Shown here: positions 45,149-57,300 of the stretch, in pieces
Numbering within the stretch: position 1 is the first letter of the stretch
Layout of the letters: each line of letters opens with the position of its first letter
Origin: Chlamydomonas reinhardtii
Taxonomy: Eukaryota; Chlorophyta; Chlorophyceae; Chlamydomonadales; Chlamydomonadaceae
Direction of reading: 5' to 3'
Length of the DNA stretch: 64,000 nt
Assembly: GCF_000002595.2 (NCBI RefSeq)
Contig: NC_057005.1
Coordinates: forward strand, 5,579,235 to 5,643,234
The notes under the pieces: model-generated
What the model was told of the DNA's origin: nothing
The model's database searches: none
What the model saw: only the letters and a program-made list of their open reading frames with translations
Program-made: the position numbers and the translations under genes

Positions 45149-48100
45149 GCGTCATCCCAAAAGGAGTATTCGTTGCGGGCGTGCGCGGCGGCGGCCTCCC
45201 AACCCATACACAGCCCTCTGGAGATGACGATACCGGCGTTAGCCCACGTTTGCATACCCCACTAACACACCTGCCCCCACCCGGCCGGCAGCCGCCGCCC
45301 CGTGCGGCTGCCGGTTTCATGACGGGTGTGGGGAACCGCAATGCGGTCCGCACCCGTCACCTGCCTGCTGTTTGCTCCCTTGCCTCTTCGTCAGCGTTTG
45401 TGTTTCCAGGGTCGGGCTTCCTGGTGTCGCACGGCATGCATCGCACGCGCCCATGCCAACCGCAGTGCGACCGGGATGAGCCATGCAGCGATCGCGCTGT
45501 CGTTACTTCCTCGGCCGCCCGGCGCACTTGCTCATTTAACCGCATCCATCACTTCGCCATACTTAGTGTTCTTCGTTTATCCACCCAACGCAGCGCACAG
45601 CCACAGCCCGCAGCCCGACTCGCGCACCATGTCCTCGCGGTTGTTTTTGGGGGTCACGTTGCTTGCCTCGCGCCTAGCGCCATAGCTTTTACGCGGCAGT
45701 GCATCACGCCTCCTGTCCCTCCCTCCCTCCCATACATGTCGTGCTGGGCACCGGTGGCGCTGGTGTTCTCCAGGTTGGTTTCGGGCGCATCCTTTCTGGT
45801 AGTCCCAAGCAACGCCCGGCCGCCGTCGTCCAGCCCAGCCATCCCAATACAGCAGCCGCTTTCTGTCAGCCAGCCATGGGCGCGACCGTCCACAGCGTTT
45901 ACCGTCGGTTACGAGGTAACATGTGAATTCGCAACTTGCGCTACTGACTGCCTACTCTCGTGCCACCTGCAAGCCCACTCCGCCGTCCGCTCTGGTCTAC
46001 GTACGCATTCGTTCCCACCACACTCGTCGTCCCCGTAAGTACGGGCCTGTCCTGGGGCCTGCGGGCCCTTATAACGGAAACCAGGAAACTCACACTGTGC
46101 AAGGAATGATTGTAGGGTTACGGCGATCCTCCAGCAGCTCTCATCGGCCGCGCTCAGCGTTCGCCGCATTTCTTCGCACATTGGATGGTGACAGACTGAC
46201 AGTACCGCAGGGCCCGCCATCATGGTCCCGTGCATGGACGGGCAGCCTGCCCACCCCGCTGTGTGTGCTGCAGACGACGATTCCTGAGCAGGGTCGGGAC
46301 AACAAAGGGGCCTCAGGCCTGAAAGAAGCATCCCTCATGGCATGGGTGCGGCGCGTCTGTGTTGGTTGGACCGCCCCCTGTCGCATTCATCAGAGTCCCG
46401 CCAGGACACATGGTGACCCCGCGCATGCAGGTCAGTTACAGCCCACCCTCGCCAGCAAATCAGTGTAGTGGCGGCGCTAAATGTGCTCTTGCTTTTCTTG
46501 GTTTCGCATTGTCAAACATCGTCAAAATACGGTGCCCCCATACACAGCAACGGTAACGTACTCCTGCAACGTCTCTCCTCGCCGTCGCGTCAGCCCTTAG
46601 GCGCATGTACGGGAATGTCCATTCCATGAATGTTTGCCACCAGCAGTATCAGGATCCGGCAGGAGCCAGATCACAACTTGGCTTTCCTGCCGACACCAAT
46701 ACGGTACGCACGACCTACTTTCATTCGTCCGGCAATCCGCTTGCAACCAGTAGCCAGAACTGGCGCTGCTGTCTCACGTCGCCGCACCACCGATGCCGCA
46801 GGAATGCTGCTCGTACTCCAGTGCCCTTCTTTGGAATCGTTCAATGCCAAGCCATGTTGCCATACCGCAGTAAATAACGTATACCATTCATCTGCCTTTC
46901 ATATCACCGCATGTGCATTCGGCCCTGTATGCCCATGCCGCAATCCGCAGCGTCTGCAAGGGGCGCCTACTGGCCAAGCTGCGCTCACCCCCCACAGCAC
47001 GCAGTACACATCGCCCCGATCACGACACAACCGCGACCGAGCCCGTGTTCCTGGTTAGCAAAAAGCGTCCGACAAACCTCGTAACAAGCTCTTCAAGGAG
47101 AAGTGGGCTGAGCCGACACCACATCGCGTTCCTTGCCTCAGCCGAAGGCTTCCGAGTTGGCCTCATCTCACAGGCATAGCCGGTGTCGGTTTGGACAGTC
47201 ACCGCCAGCCGGGTGTCTGCTCACTCCAGCGGCCACGTGAACGCAGGTGCCTTCCGGCAACCAGGGCCGTCGAGCCTGAAGCCGGAGTCTTTCCTGGCGA
47301 GCGAACCCTTGGACGTTGGCTAAGCACTCGCACCCTCGGCACCTGGCCCCACAACTGCAAATGCCCAACACACACTCAACGCATTTTGTAGGGCGTTGGA
47401 CTCAACCGTTCGCCAACCTCATTACCGTTCGAACCAGAGTGGCATAACTCGCCCAAAGGCACCCGAGCCACCCACATAGTGCTCGTCAGTGCAAGCCGGT
47501 ATTAGATGCCAATACAAACAAGAGGTGCAGCAGCGTGGCGACCAGGAAGAGGCACTCAACTAAGAAGCGGGCTGTGGCCGCCTGACGTCCAGGCATGCGG
47601 ACTCCTTGCTCCCGGACTACGCCGCACTAGTGCACTACAATCCCTCGCCCCGGCACCGCACCCCCTAGCAGTTCGCACGCGCCACAAAGCAGTATGCAGT
47701 TCTACGCACCCATGCCGCACCAGCCCTGATACTCTTTGGCACCAGAAAGCTTAAACCACAACCTTCATTTGTTGCACAGTGACATGCTGCAGGCCCCAAA
47801 TCACCATGGCCATTAGCCCCACGCCACCCCCACCATGAGCATGCCTGTAACTCAGTCCGTGGTATGTAGGGCACATGACACCTCCGTGAGGTGTGCTGGC
47901 ACGAGCACTCTGGACAAAGGACCTCAACACAGCGCAAAGTGCGCTTTCGGATGCACGGACTGTGCGCGTCCTGCGCATTCAAGTTAAGCATTAGTCCTGG
48001 CAAGCGTTACTAACCTACAAGCCACCACATGTCACTTGTCAACTGCTCCATATGGCATTGGAAATAACGACGCACACATGCAAACACGCGTTACTTCAAA

Positions 48101-48247
48101 CAACGACAGCCCGGGCAACTGCACCAATGCAGGCGGCGAAGTGCCAGCGACACGCAAGCGCCTGTTCCGGCATGCACTCGAAAGGTGCAACTTCTGCGCA
48201 CCCTGCCTGTGTCCAAGCTGTGGCTGTGGCCACAGCAGAGGCGGGCA
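45149..48247. other. Gene-poor interval
   Basis: I found no exon series here with homology or coherent splicing. Short open frames are not supported. It contains the nested hairpin at 45319-45358 and a ~40-base direct repeat (45970-46009) shared with 50358-50397. Likely transposon debris plus the 3' UTR of the minus-strand gene ending at 48248. Confidence 0.45.
45319..45358. other. Two-tier inverted repeat
   Basis: GACGGGTG pairs with CACCCGTC around an inner ACCGC-AAT-GCGGT stem, giving a nested hairpin of about 40 bases. It lies ~200 bases after the minisatellite. Confidence 0.6.
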
Positions 48248-49736
48248 TCAGGCACCGAGCCCCATGCTTTGCTGCTTTCTCAGATCTCGCCCCCCGGCGC
48301 TCGAGACCATCTGTGCCGGCCCTGACGCCGGCGCTGGGCCCGGGTTGCTGGCCGCCTGGATCTGCTGCAGCGACGGTGACATCTGGTTCTGCCCCGGCGA
48401 TATGTGCAGGTCGTAACTCCGAGGTGCTGACGGCGTGCTATTGCTCAACGCACTCAGCTGCCGCCGGGATGCCGGCCGGCCGGCGCTACCGGGCCCGGGT
48501 CGGCCTTGAAGGAGCTGCGCCTCCATGCGCTCGATTTCACGTTGGATCTGCATTCGTAGTTGGGTTTGTGTAAGTCAGGACGTGAGTGAGTGAGGGGCGC
48601 GGTGTGCGGTATGTCAGGGATGACCGGATGAGTAATGTAGGTTGCGTGGAACCAAGCTGCCGGAATCCACCAGGCTGCGTGCCGAAGGGCCCCCGTCCAG
48701 CCTTCTAGCACCCATCAACCTTCCATAGCGGCTTTAAAACATGCACATGCCACCACTCACGTCGTTCAGGCTGGGCCGCCCCATGGGCAGGCCGCGTTGT
48801 TCTGTTGGGGACGCAGCCAGCGTCGGGAGCCGCTGATTCCCCGCTGCATTTGGGCTTGCTTGCGCCTGCCGGACGCCCCCTGCCGCGGCGATCGCTGCTG
48901 CAGCGGCCGCAGGACGCGCCGGCGACACAGGAGCTTGCTGCTGCTGCTGCTGCTGCGATGGCGCCGAGCGCGGCCAGTTGCCAGCCAGTTTTGCCATATG
49001 ACTCCCGGCGCTGTTTCCACTCCCGCGCGGCACCTCCGCCTCGCCGGAACCCGGAGCCGGCTGGGCATCGCCCGCAGTCTGTTGCCTGACCAATGCCTTC
49101 CTTAGCGAGTTCTGTTTTGAAGGCCCGGGCCGGGCATTCTGCAGGGGGTTCGCCTGTTCCGCCTCTCTGCTCGCCCCACTTGACCGGACATCACTTGAGC
49201 TACCTGGAAAGCTGCCATCTGTGACCTTTGTTTGGCCAGTGGGCTGACCGGAAGGACTGGAAGGCTCTTTCTGCTGTGCCGGGCCTCGCGTGTACTTGGT
49301 CGAGCTGCGTCCCGGTCTCCAACAAGATGTCCACCACATTTAGAACCACATAAACACGGGTAGGGTCTCAGTGTTTGTTTTGCAAAACAAAACTTCAGCG
49401 GAGTCCAGGGAGCCCAAGGGGCCCTATCGACGAGGCATTGCAGCTAAAGCGCCAAGCTCATCTAGTTAAGTCATGGCGACCGTCAAAAACTCGCAGGCTG
49501 GCCGCTTCAAATCACCAGCTGCTTCTTCTACAGCCCACTGCTTCGTTTGCAACGTTGAATAAAGGTAAATGAACACCTGGATTGTCTTCAGGATAAGTTT
49601 GGAGAAGTGGTCGAGGACAGGGGCCTTGCGCAAGAGTGACTGACATCGTCCACTCCTCCAGCGATGCGGTCGGAGCAAAATGCCAAATGCCTTCGCGACG
49701 CACGCGCGGTTCGCAGTCCGAGATACGTGCCTGCAT
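48248..49736 (-). CDS. Unidentified Gln/Pro/Ser-rich protein; 5' end uncertain
   Basis: Two exons are well supported: 48761-49304, then 48248-48547, joined in phase 0 by a GTGAGT donor. The junction reads RPSLND-IQREIERMEAQLL, where the second half starts an amphipathic, probably coiled-coil helix. Upstream residues are low complexity (poly-Gln, Ala/Pro/Ser), and the C-terminus ends QQSMGLGA. A possible first exon, 49532-49736, starts at an ATG (MQARISDCEPRVRREGIWHF) and joins in phase through a weak GTGATT donor. I recognise no domain and give no function. It lies just downstream, on the same strand, of the SET-domain gene. Confidence 0.5.
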
Positions 49737-51077
49737 TTATTCACCTTCGCGCCATCAGGTGAGCAAGGAAAGCCCCACCCCACGCCCTATGCCTTCACCC
49801 TACAGTAGGCTGCGCAGCCCGACATACGTGTCGAGTCAGCAATTAGTCGCACGGCGACAACACGGCCACGCTACTGTGGCGCTTAGCTACTCAGCTACTG
49901 CAGGCCTGGCCTGCTGCCTGAGTGTGATGCCACTGCGTCGAGATGACTCCCTGGTCCCGTGCCAGCCCCACACCCCACGCTTGACCCCACGCACGGCGGA
50001 GGCCTCGACTCCCCGCGTTGTCCCCGGCCCGTCGGCCGCACACTGGGTAGCTGGCAGAGTGGGCAGAGCACCACCAGAGAGGCCTCCAGGGTGGACCATG
50101 GTCTCTGGGCCGTGCCCCGCAACGTAAGGTTTACACGGCAGGATACAAGGGCCAAAACTTAGGTGCGGTGACTAAGGACTGGGGCCCAGAGCAGGGTGAT
50201 CGCATTCCACGTCACTGGCTCGTGAACTGTGTCAGCAGGTCCCTCCTGTAACCCATGCAATATAAGGACGCCCATACGGTACCGTATCTGCCAAGGGACA
50301 TCACCACGAATAGTCAAGCAAGGTCGGCCAATGTCCGTATGCTCAGCAGTACGCCTACAAGCCCACTCCGCCTTCCGCTCTGGTCTACGTACGCATTAGT
50401 TCCGCAACGCACGTCGATAACAGTACGTGCATGTCACACTCTGCCCTGCCCTGTGTGATGCCAGCACTGACAAGGTCCGCAGCCCTAACACTGCACGTGT
50501 CACGTGTCAACTGGATTACTACCGCAGCCATCACGACGGCGCCCCGCCGTGGCACCGCCACGATGCCGTGACCGGCCCTGAAACTTGTCGCGGTCGCTAT
50601 CCCCAACAGCCGCCACTAACAATCCTATTTTCATCGCCGGCACGCACCAACGGCCATGGCCAGGCATCGTACGGCCACGGGCCACCGGGACTGCAGCAGG
50701 CGGGCGGTGCGTTTGGGCGTTTGGCCCGCCGTCGTCGCCACGCTCGCCACGGTCTGGGGAGGCGCCTGGAAGGCCGGGCAGCGGGCAGTTGCCACTGGCC
50801 GGGATGGGGATACGGTACGTACTGCAGTCCGAAACACCAGCCGCTGCCGGGCGCGTCGGGTCGTCGCAGGGCTGTGTAACAGCATGTCACGACAACGGAT
50901 ATTGCTACCTCCCTAGACCGCCCAGACTGCAGTTTACGATGTTCCCCGGCAATATTGGTACATGAATAGACCCGCAACTCGTGACTAGCAAACTTCTCGG
51001 CAACGGCTCATTGGCTGAAGTGATCCAAGCAACTGACTTGAAACCACCGCTTGCGCGTGCATGCACACGCGGCCGCG
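49737..51077. other. Intergenic between two minus-strand genes
   Basis: It should contain the 3' UTR of the SET-domain gene and the promoter of the gene ending at 48248. One copy of a ~40-base dispersed repeat lies at 50358-50397. Nothing else was recognised. Confidence 0.4.
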
Positions 51078-54000
51078 TCAATTGGCATGTCTGGAGCGAG
51101 CAGCATGAGCGACCATGCAAGCCATGTCATCCACGCCCAAAGCACCCGGCGTCCGTGACCCCCCAGCCACCGCCGCTGTTTGCCACTGCTGCCCCCGCCT
51201 ACTGGTTCCACACCCAACGCTGCCGCCGTAACGAGCGGCGATGGCCTCCACCAAGGCTGGGTGATGCTGCTGCTGGTGATGCTGCTGTGACTCTTGCTGG
51301 CTTGCCAGTTGGCATGCGAGGCGGACGTGAAGTGAGCTGCCAGGCGCCACAGCGGCGACGATCTGTTAATGGGCGGCGACGATGGAGGCAACGACGCAGA
51401 TCAGGGGCCGATGGGACACACGCGTGCGTGGAGACTGCTGGATGGGGACACACCCATGCGAAACGTGCGCTGGATGGGGCATGACCGCATGAGAACTTCC
51501 TGTGTCCGTTTGTTCCATACCTGCAAACACGCTGTGATTGCGACCACAAGCGCGGCGTGTGCCTGTTGCACGGCCCCGGCGGTATCGCCTGCAGACAGCC
51601 ATACAAAACGGTAGACAGCAGACGAAGTTGAATAAACACACGCCCCGAGCCGTAGACATCACACTAGGTGACCTTGGGGCTGAGTGTGGCCCCTGCTGCA
51701 GCAGGGCACATTCGCACTTATGCCAGCAGGCAATGTGCAGACCTGTACGAATGTATGCGAGCGTAGCACCCCACCTGGCGCCGATGCTGTTGTCGACGCA
51801 GCTGCGCGTGCGGTGTCGGCCAGCACCTCTGCAATGGATGCCCGCAGCTCATAGGCGTCGTAAAGGCTGGCCCGCACCCACCACCCGGCCTCGGCTGCGG
51901 TGGTGGCAGCGGCGGCATTCCCGGCGGCAGCTTGCGATGCTGCCATTTCAACGTCGGATAGGGTCGCCGCAACCTACAGTGCACGTGCCGGTGTCACGAG
52001 CGGCGGTAGCAAGATCTTGAAAGCGTATATAACAGACGGGCCGCGCTTCGTGTCAGATGTTGTGCCTGAGATTCCTGCCTTTCTGCGCCCGGCGCATACA
52101 GCAGGCAACCTCCTGCACAGTTCTACGGCGTCCCCACCTGCTGGTCGAGCGCTGCAAGCTCGTTTGACAGTGAAGACAGCGCCGCCCGCGCGCGTTCCAC
52201 AGGCTCCCGCATCGTTGCCGCCGCCGCGACCACACCACCGCCTCCCACAGCGCCAAACAGTGCACCGAAGAGGCCGCGCGACGCCTGCCCCTGCCTGCCT
52301 TGACCTGTCAGCGCCTGCGCCTGCGCCTGTTGCCGCCGCAATTCCCGCAGCGCCTCCGCCGCATCCTGGACCTCCTCTGCCAGCGCGCCCAGCCGCGGCC
52401 CCCACTCCACGTTCACGCTGTCGTACACATGCTGCAGGGCGGCCTCCAGGGCCGAGCCCAGGCGCCGCTCGTGCTCGCAGCGGCGGCAGGCGCAAGTGAA
52501 GTTGTGGCTGCGCTGCAGCGCAGCCGTGCGTACAGACCTGTGTGTAGGCCGCGCATGCCAGGCCAGGTGATGCCTCAGACGGGTGACTAGGCAGGCGACT
52601 AAGGAGCTGAAGACAACGAGGCCTTGGGAGGGTTCCTTTGGGATCCCACGGCTTGTTGCATGCGCTGTGCAAACTCACCTGGGCGCCAGGAGCTCTCGGC
52701 CCAAGTAGCATACGGACACCTGCACGTGTGCGCAACAAACCGTGCTCTGTCTGTGGAAGAGGAAGACTCATCCCGCATCCGCACTGCCATTCCGCACCGT
52801 ATGCTACCTAACCGATTATCGGGATAATCGGTTAGGTTATGCTAGTCTCCCCTCTCCCACAAGCGCAAGGGACAGGTCGCCACGACTACGGCCCCAGGCT
52901 GCGAAGCGTAGCTGCCGAACGCCGTATGGCGTATCACCCCGTCACCAGCCGACGCGCCTACCTCCTGCCCCGCGGCGATGGGCGCCGTGGCGATGACTGC
53001 CATGTGGTCGTGCGGCCCGCCCACCCAGTTGATCGTGTTAGGGCAGCAGCTGTGGTTCAACATAGCGTAGTCCGCCCACAGCCCCACAAAGCCGCCGCCT
53101 GCGTCCACGCCTCCGCCGCCGTCTCCGTGTCCGCCACCGCCCCCAGCAGCACCGCGACGGCGAGCCAGCAGCTGTTCCAGTGCCTCGTCCCGGGCAGGCT
53201 CACCGTAGCAGTTGCAAACCACTGCGCCCGTGACCGACCGGCGCCGCTCCTGCTGGCGGCTGCCGCCACCGTCAGCGGCTAGGCTGGATCCGTTGGTGGG
53301 TGCTAGGACCTGCACGCGCCCGTCGGGAAGCCTCAGGCCGCGCACCGTCGCAGGCAGCGCCAACTGAGCCGCCGTGCGCCAACCCGTCGACGCAGCGGCC
53401 CCACTCCCGGCTCCCCATTGCAAACGTAAACCATCCGCCGCCGCTGACAGCTGCAGCAGCTGCTGTACCCGCATCTGCCGCGGGCCGCTGTCACCACGGC
53501 TCCCTCCTGCGCTCCTGCTTTCACCGCTTTCACATTTGGCATCGCTGCTGCCGCTGTTGCTGTCGTCCTCGCCGCTGTATAAGGCCGCTAGGAGCTGAGA
53601 CTGGCGTGGGGTAAGGCGGGAAGCTGCCAGCAGCTGGACCAGGTCACCCGCTGTTGGTGGCGGCAGCTCCACATCGCTGGCGGCGTTGCAGGCCTGCACG
53701 ATGGCTAGCGGAGGGGTCGCCAGCAACAGCTGCCCCGGCAGCAGAGGCTGAACTGCCAGCACGCCACGCCCCTTGCCTTTTGTGCGGACATGACGTGAGA
53801 GGGAAGCGAAGAAGGTCAGCGTTAGACTACGGACTGACGGCGCGGCGGGAAGGTCAGTCACATGGTGATAGCACAGCCCGAGCACAAGCTGCGCACCTTT
53901 CAGCTGCACCACGTCAAGCGGACCGCATATTCCCACGGGCAGCTCCAGCAGCCTTGACAAACTTAGTCCTTCCGTCGCCACGCTCCCTGCGCTGTGTGCG

Positions 54001-54236
54001 CGCTCTGAGGCCTCCAGCTGGGAGGCCATCAGGACCATCTGTGCTTGCACGCTCACGTCGGCTTTCAGCGCCGGCATTGTCGTGCTAAACGCGTGGGGTG
54101 CAATCAATGGTAGCCTGACATGGTCCGTTACGGACGATGAAGCCGCGCGTGCGCCGCGATTCTCTGCCATCCTTTCGCGTGTTTGCAAAACTTTGGCCAC
54201 AGCGCAAGACCGCCTACATGTGGGTACAGTACTCAT
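51078..54236 (-). CDS. SET-domain (SMYD-like) protein methyltransferase, 7 exons, about 781 aa
   Basis: Exons, 5' to 3': 52962-54236, 52679-52719, 52138-52537, 51775-51973, 51665-51742, 51521-51588, 51078-51362; phases agree. The SET domain is split as in SMYD proteins. SRHVRTKGKGRGVLAVQPLL (about residues 155-174) is the N-terminal SET strand with its RG..A motif. VVCNCYGEP, then WADYAMLNHSCCPNTINWVG with the NHSCxPN cofactor motif, then IAAGQE-VSVCYLGRELL follow. The cysteine post-SET segment HNFTCACRRCEHERR begins exon 3. No MYND zinc finger is visible between the SET halves. The C-terminal half is Ala-rich helical (LRASIAEVLADTA, HPALVEAIAARYG), possibly TPR-like. Substrate unknown, histone or non-histone. 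The start could also be the ATG 21 codons later; exon 5 (51665-51742) is the weakest call. Confidence 0.82.
52807..52836. other. Perfect 14-bp-arm palindrome in a SET-gene intron
   Basis: CCTAACCGATTATC and GATAATCGGTTAGG are perfect inverted copies separated by GG. It is AT-rich against a GC-rich background and sits in the first intron of the SET-domain gene. Confidence 0.9.
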
Positions 54237-54819
54237 GATAAGGAATGCTTTTGTATCAACGCCAGACCCGCAGGAGACCCCAAGGGCTTCGGAAGGTTTC
54301 TGGCAATTCTAAATGGAAGCTTTCTACCTAGACTGCTAGCCCCCTAGCTCTGAAGGGAAATGCATAAGAACGGTGATGTGATATTAACATAATGCTCAGC
54401 GAAAGCTAAAAAATGCTGTAAGTACACACGCAGCATGGGCCTGAATTCCCGGTGAAATGGGCTCTACACCTACGTTGCTGGTGTCTGCCATCTTTGCACA
54501 TGTGTGGAACTAGCAATCATATTTTAGCAATTCATGAGCGAAGCCTGCACGCAACAATTTCACAGCGAGACAAGTCCATTTGTTTGTCAGCCCTCTGCCT
54601 GAGAGTTTTTGTCCGTCCTTGTATTTTAAGACCGCCATGGACCTGACTCGATAAGACTGTGGTGCTAGATACTCGCGGATAGCTGACCGGAAGCGTTTGT
54701 TGAAATCGCCCAGTGCTTCTGAACACAGAACTCAACCTGGCACAGCACGATCGCATCAACAAAGCCAAATACAATCAGACAGCCTACTTTTAGGCTGACA
54801 TTTGACTCTTGAGGCTGAG
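54237..54819. promoter_or_regulatory. Divergent promoter region between the SET-domain and EIPR1 genes
   Basis: These 583 bases lie between two outward-pointing start codons and are markedly more AT-rich than the exons. No named element was recognised. Confidence 0.5.
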
Positions 54820-57300
54820 ATGGCAGTCACCTACTCGTTGAAGTACCAGGCGCGCGTTCTGGTTGCGTTGCCATGCGATACTATCAGCTCGAAATGGCTC
54901 GTAGGGACGACAGCGCTGCGGGAGGAGAACGAGGTGGGCGTGGGACGGGAAGGGGCGGACAACACGCATGGTGTGGCACACGCGCTTGTGAACGCTGACG
55001 GCTGCACCCACTACCCACAGCCGGACGTATTGCGTGGACTGAGGTCACAGACGCAAGCTAATGCTTGCTTAACAGTTTGGGGTGCTGTCATCAAACCAGG
55101 CGCCGCCCGGGACCATCGTCCGCGTGGTTAAGCACTCCCCGCTTCCCCACCCCACCCCACCCCACCCACCCCTGGGTCTGCGCCCCGCAGGTACGGCTGC
55201 TGCAGTACGACCAGGACAATGAGCAGCTGGTGTGTCGGCGCACGTTCACGCACGCGGCGGAGGTATGGGACATCGCGCCGCATCCCAACCAGGAGGACCT
55301 CTTCGTGACCGTGTGGGCAAAAGGCAGGTGGTACGGTGCCGTTATCGAAGGCTGTGGGCATGACGGTGGACTGCAGCGAAGGCACGCAAGCTGCCGGTCG
55401 AGAGAGCCTGCTTCCTGCCGTGACAAAGCAGAGGGCCGGCGTGCATGCGTCTGGCCCACACTCTGGCACCGTACGAAGGGACACCTGCTGACACCCCGTC
55501 TCACCTCACCTGCTAATGTGCTACAGCTGGAAACAGCTCGGCGACACTGTGGAGGGCGCCGCCGGGCTCTGAGTCCGGGGCGCTGGAGCAGCAGGTGGAG
55601 CTGACAGGGCAGACCAGCAGCATGCGCTGGTGAGGCGGATGCGGCCAGGGCAAACCGGGTACCGCTCGAAGGCGGGGTGGGGGTGGGGTGGACTGACCTG
55701 CGTGTGCCCTGGTGGTGCTGGCGAGCGCCCAGGCGTGCCGCTTTGCATTGATTGCTGTGTACACTGTACGGTATGTTGACTCGCGCGCGCCTTGCCTCAC
55801 GTCGCGCCTGGTGCCGTGCAGCGCGCTGTGGAGCACGCCGCAGCCGGAGACGGTCGTGACGGTAGAGGAGGGGCACCTCAAGAAATGGGCGATCACGGAG
55901 GCGGGTGCAGAGGTGAGGGTGGCGAAGGCCCGAGCTGCTGGGGCCAAGTGGGTTCAGGTCTGATGTAGGCCTGCGGCGAAGAATGGGGCGCACCATCCGG
56001 TCTACAAGTTATGCAATCTTTGCGTGGCCGCCCGCACGCCTCCTCACAGGCTGTGAGCAGCTGCCCTGCTGGCGAGCTGGTGCAGCTGTGGGGCGGCGCG
56101 TTGCACCCACGCAACGCCTCGCTGCTATGCACCGCGGGCAGCAACGACGTGCAGGTGCGCGCCGGGGGCTGGTGTTGCTGTAGCCCGCAGCCTGCATGTC
56201 AGGGCTGCTTGCGCAAGCAATGGGCGGCATAATTCAAGATCACTGTTCGCGTCAAGCTCTGCATGTCAAGAGCGCGGCTGTCGTTTGATAGGGATGTAGG
56301 CGGCGTCATGGCTGTGTGGTGTTCTTCGGCACAATCCCCGCAGTTCTCATTGACGCGCGCACTTCTCATTGTGACGCGCCGCACACAGACGTGGGACCTG
56401 CGAACGCTGTCCCGGCCCATGGGTGAAATCAAGATGGCGCACAAGCAGCCGGTGCGCAGCATCAGCTTCGCGCCGCACGCCGACACGCGCATCCTCACCG
56501 CTGGGGATGACTGCAAGCTGCGGTACTGGGACCTCAGGTGCGCGCAGCGCTGCCCCAGAGACCGCCGGCAGTAACTCGCAGAACCGGCACGCACACACAT
56601 GCTCGCTCGCGTGCTTTCTATCAACACAAAAATGGCCCTTTTCCTTTCTTTACTAGTAACAACGGTATGTTTTTCCCCGCACCTGCCCTCGCGCGTGCGA
56701 CCGCAGGAACCCCGGGCAGCCGCTGCTGGAGATGGGTGGGCACCGGCACTGGGTGTGGCGCGCCGCCTACAACCCCGCGCACGACTCTCTGGTTGCGTCC
56801 TGCTCCTCCGACTGCTGCGTTAACCTGTACTACACACCGCAGCTGGCGGCCAGCGCGGGCGCGGCGGCGGCCGCGGCGCCGGGTGGGGAGGCGGGCGCGG
56901 CGGTGGCGCCGGGTGCAGGGCATGCCGCGCCGGCCGGCCCCAAGGGTGCCACACGGTGCGTGATCGAGCTGGCGCTGTCCTTGCTGTTGTTGCCCTCGCT
57001 CCCTTGAAGTGCGAATGCCTGCATCGCCTATGTGCTTGCCGCCACGCTACCGCCCGCGCCGCCCTGTCCGTGATCTGCATGAGCGTCTGTTCCCATCGGC
57101 GCACCCGCCCGCGCGCCCTGTGACATTGCAGCGGCGTGGAACTGGACGGCAAGGTGGTGACGTGGGACGAGCACGAGGACAGCGTGTACGGGCTAGCGTG
57201 GAGCGCCTCCGACCCGTGGCTGCTGGCTAGCCTGTCGTTCGACGGCCGCGTGGCGCTCAGCAAGGTGCCCAAGAACATCAAGTATAAGATCCTGATTTGA
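54820..57300 (+). CDS. EIPR1: EIPR1/TSSC1 WD40 protein (EARP/GARP-interacting), 8 exons, 370 aa
   Basis: Exons: 54820-54933, 55191-55323, 55527-55629, 55822-55912, 56050-56154, 56389-56537, 56707-56955, 57132-57300; phases agree. The whole length follows animal EIPR1/TSSC1 (human 387 aa). The start YSLKYQARVLV...FLVGT-type block reads here as KWLVGTTALREENEV; WD repeats end in LKKWAI, TWDLR and LRYWDLR; the close is EHEDSVYGLAWSASDPWLLASLSFDGRV...KYKILI. The family binds the EARP and GARP tethering complexes and helps endosome recycling and dense-core vesicle sorting. The exon 2-3 junction works in frame only with a GC-AG intron (AAAG/GCAGGT donor); a GT alternative (55323 replaced by a site ~14 bases on) adds four residues. 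An Ala/Gly-rich loop lies in exon 7. Part of this gene is copied at 31591-32996. Confidence 0.92.

Noticed and set aside
44689-46038. A 449-codon open frame through the minisatellite
   Set aside because: All three frames are open because the 31-bp repeat has no stops; beyond the array the sequence shows no recognisable protein.
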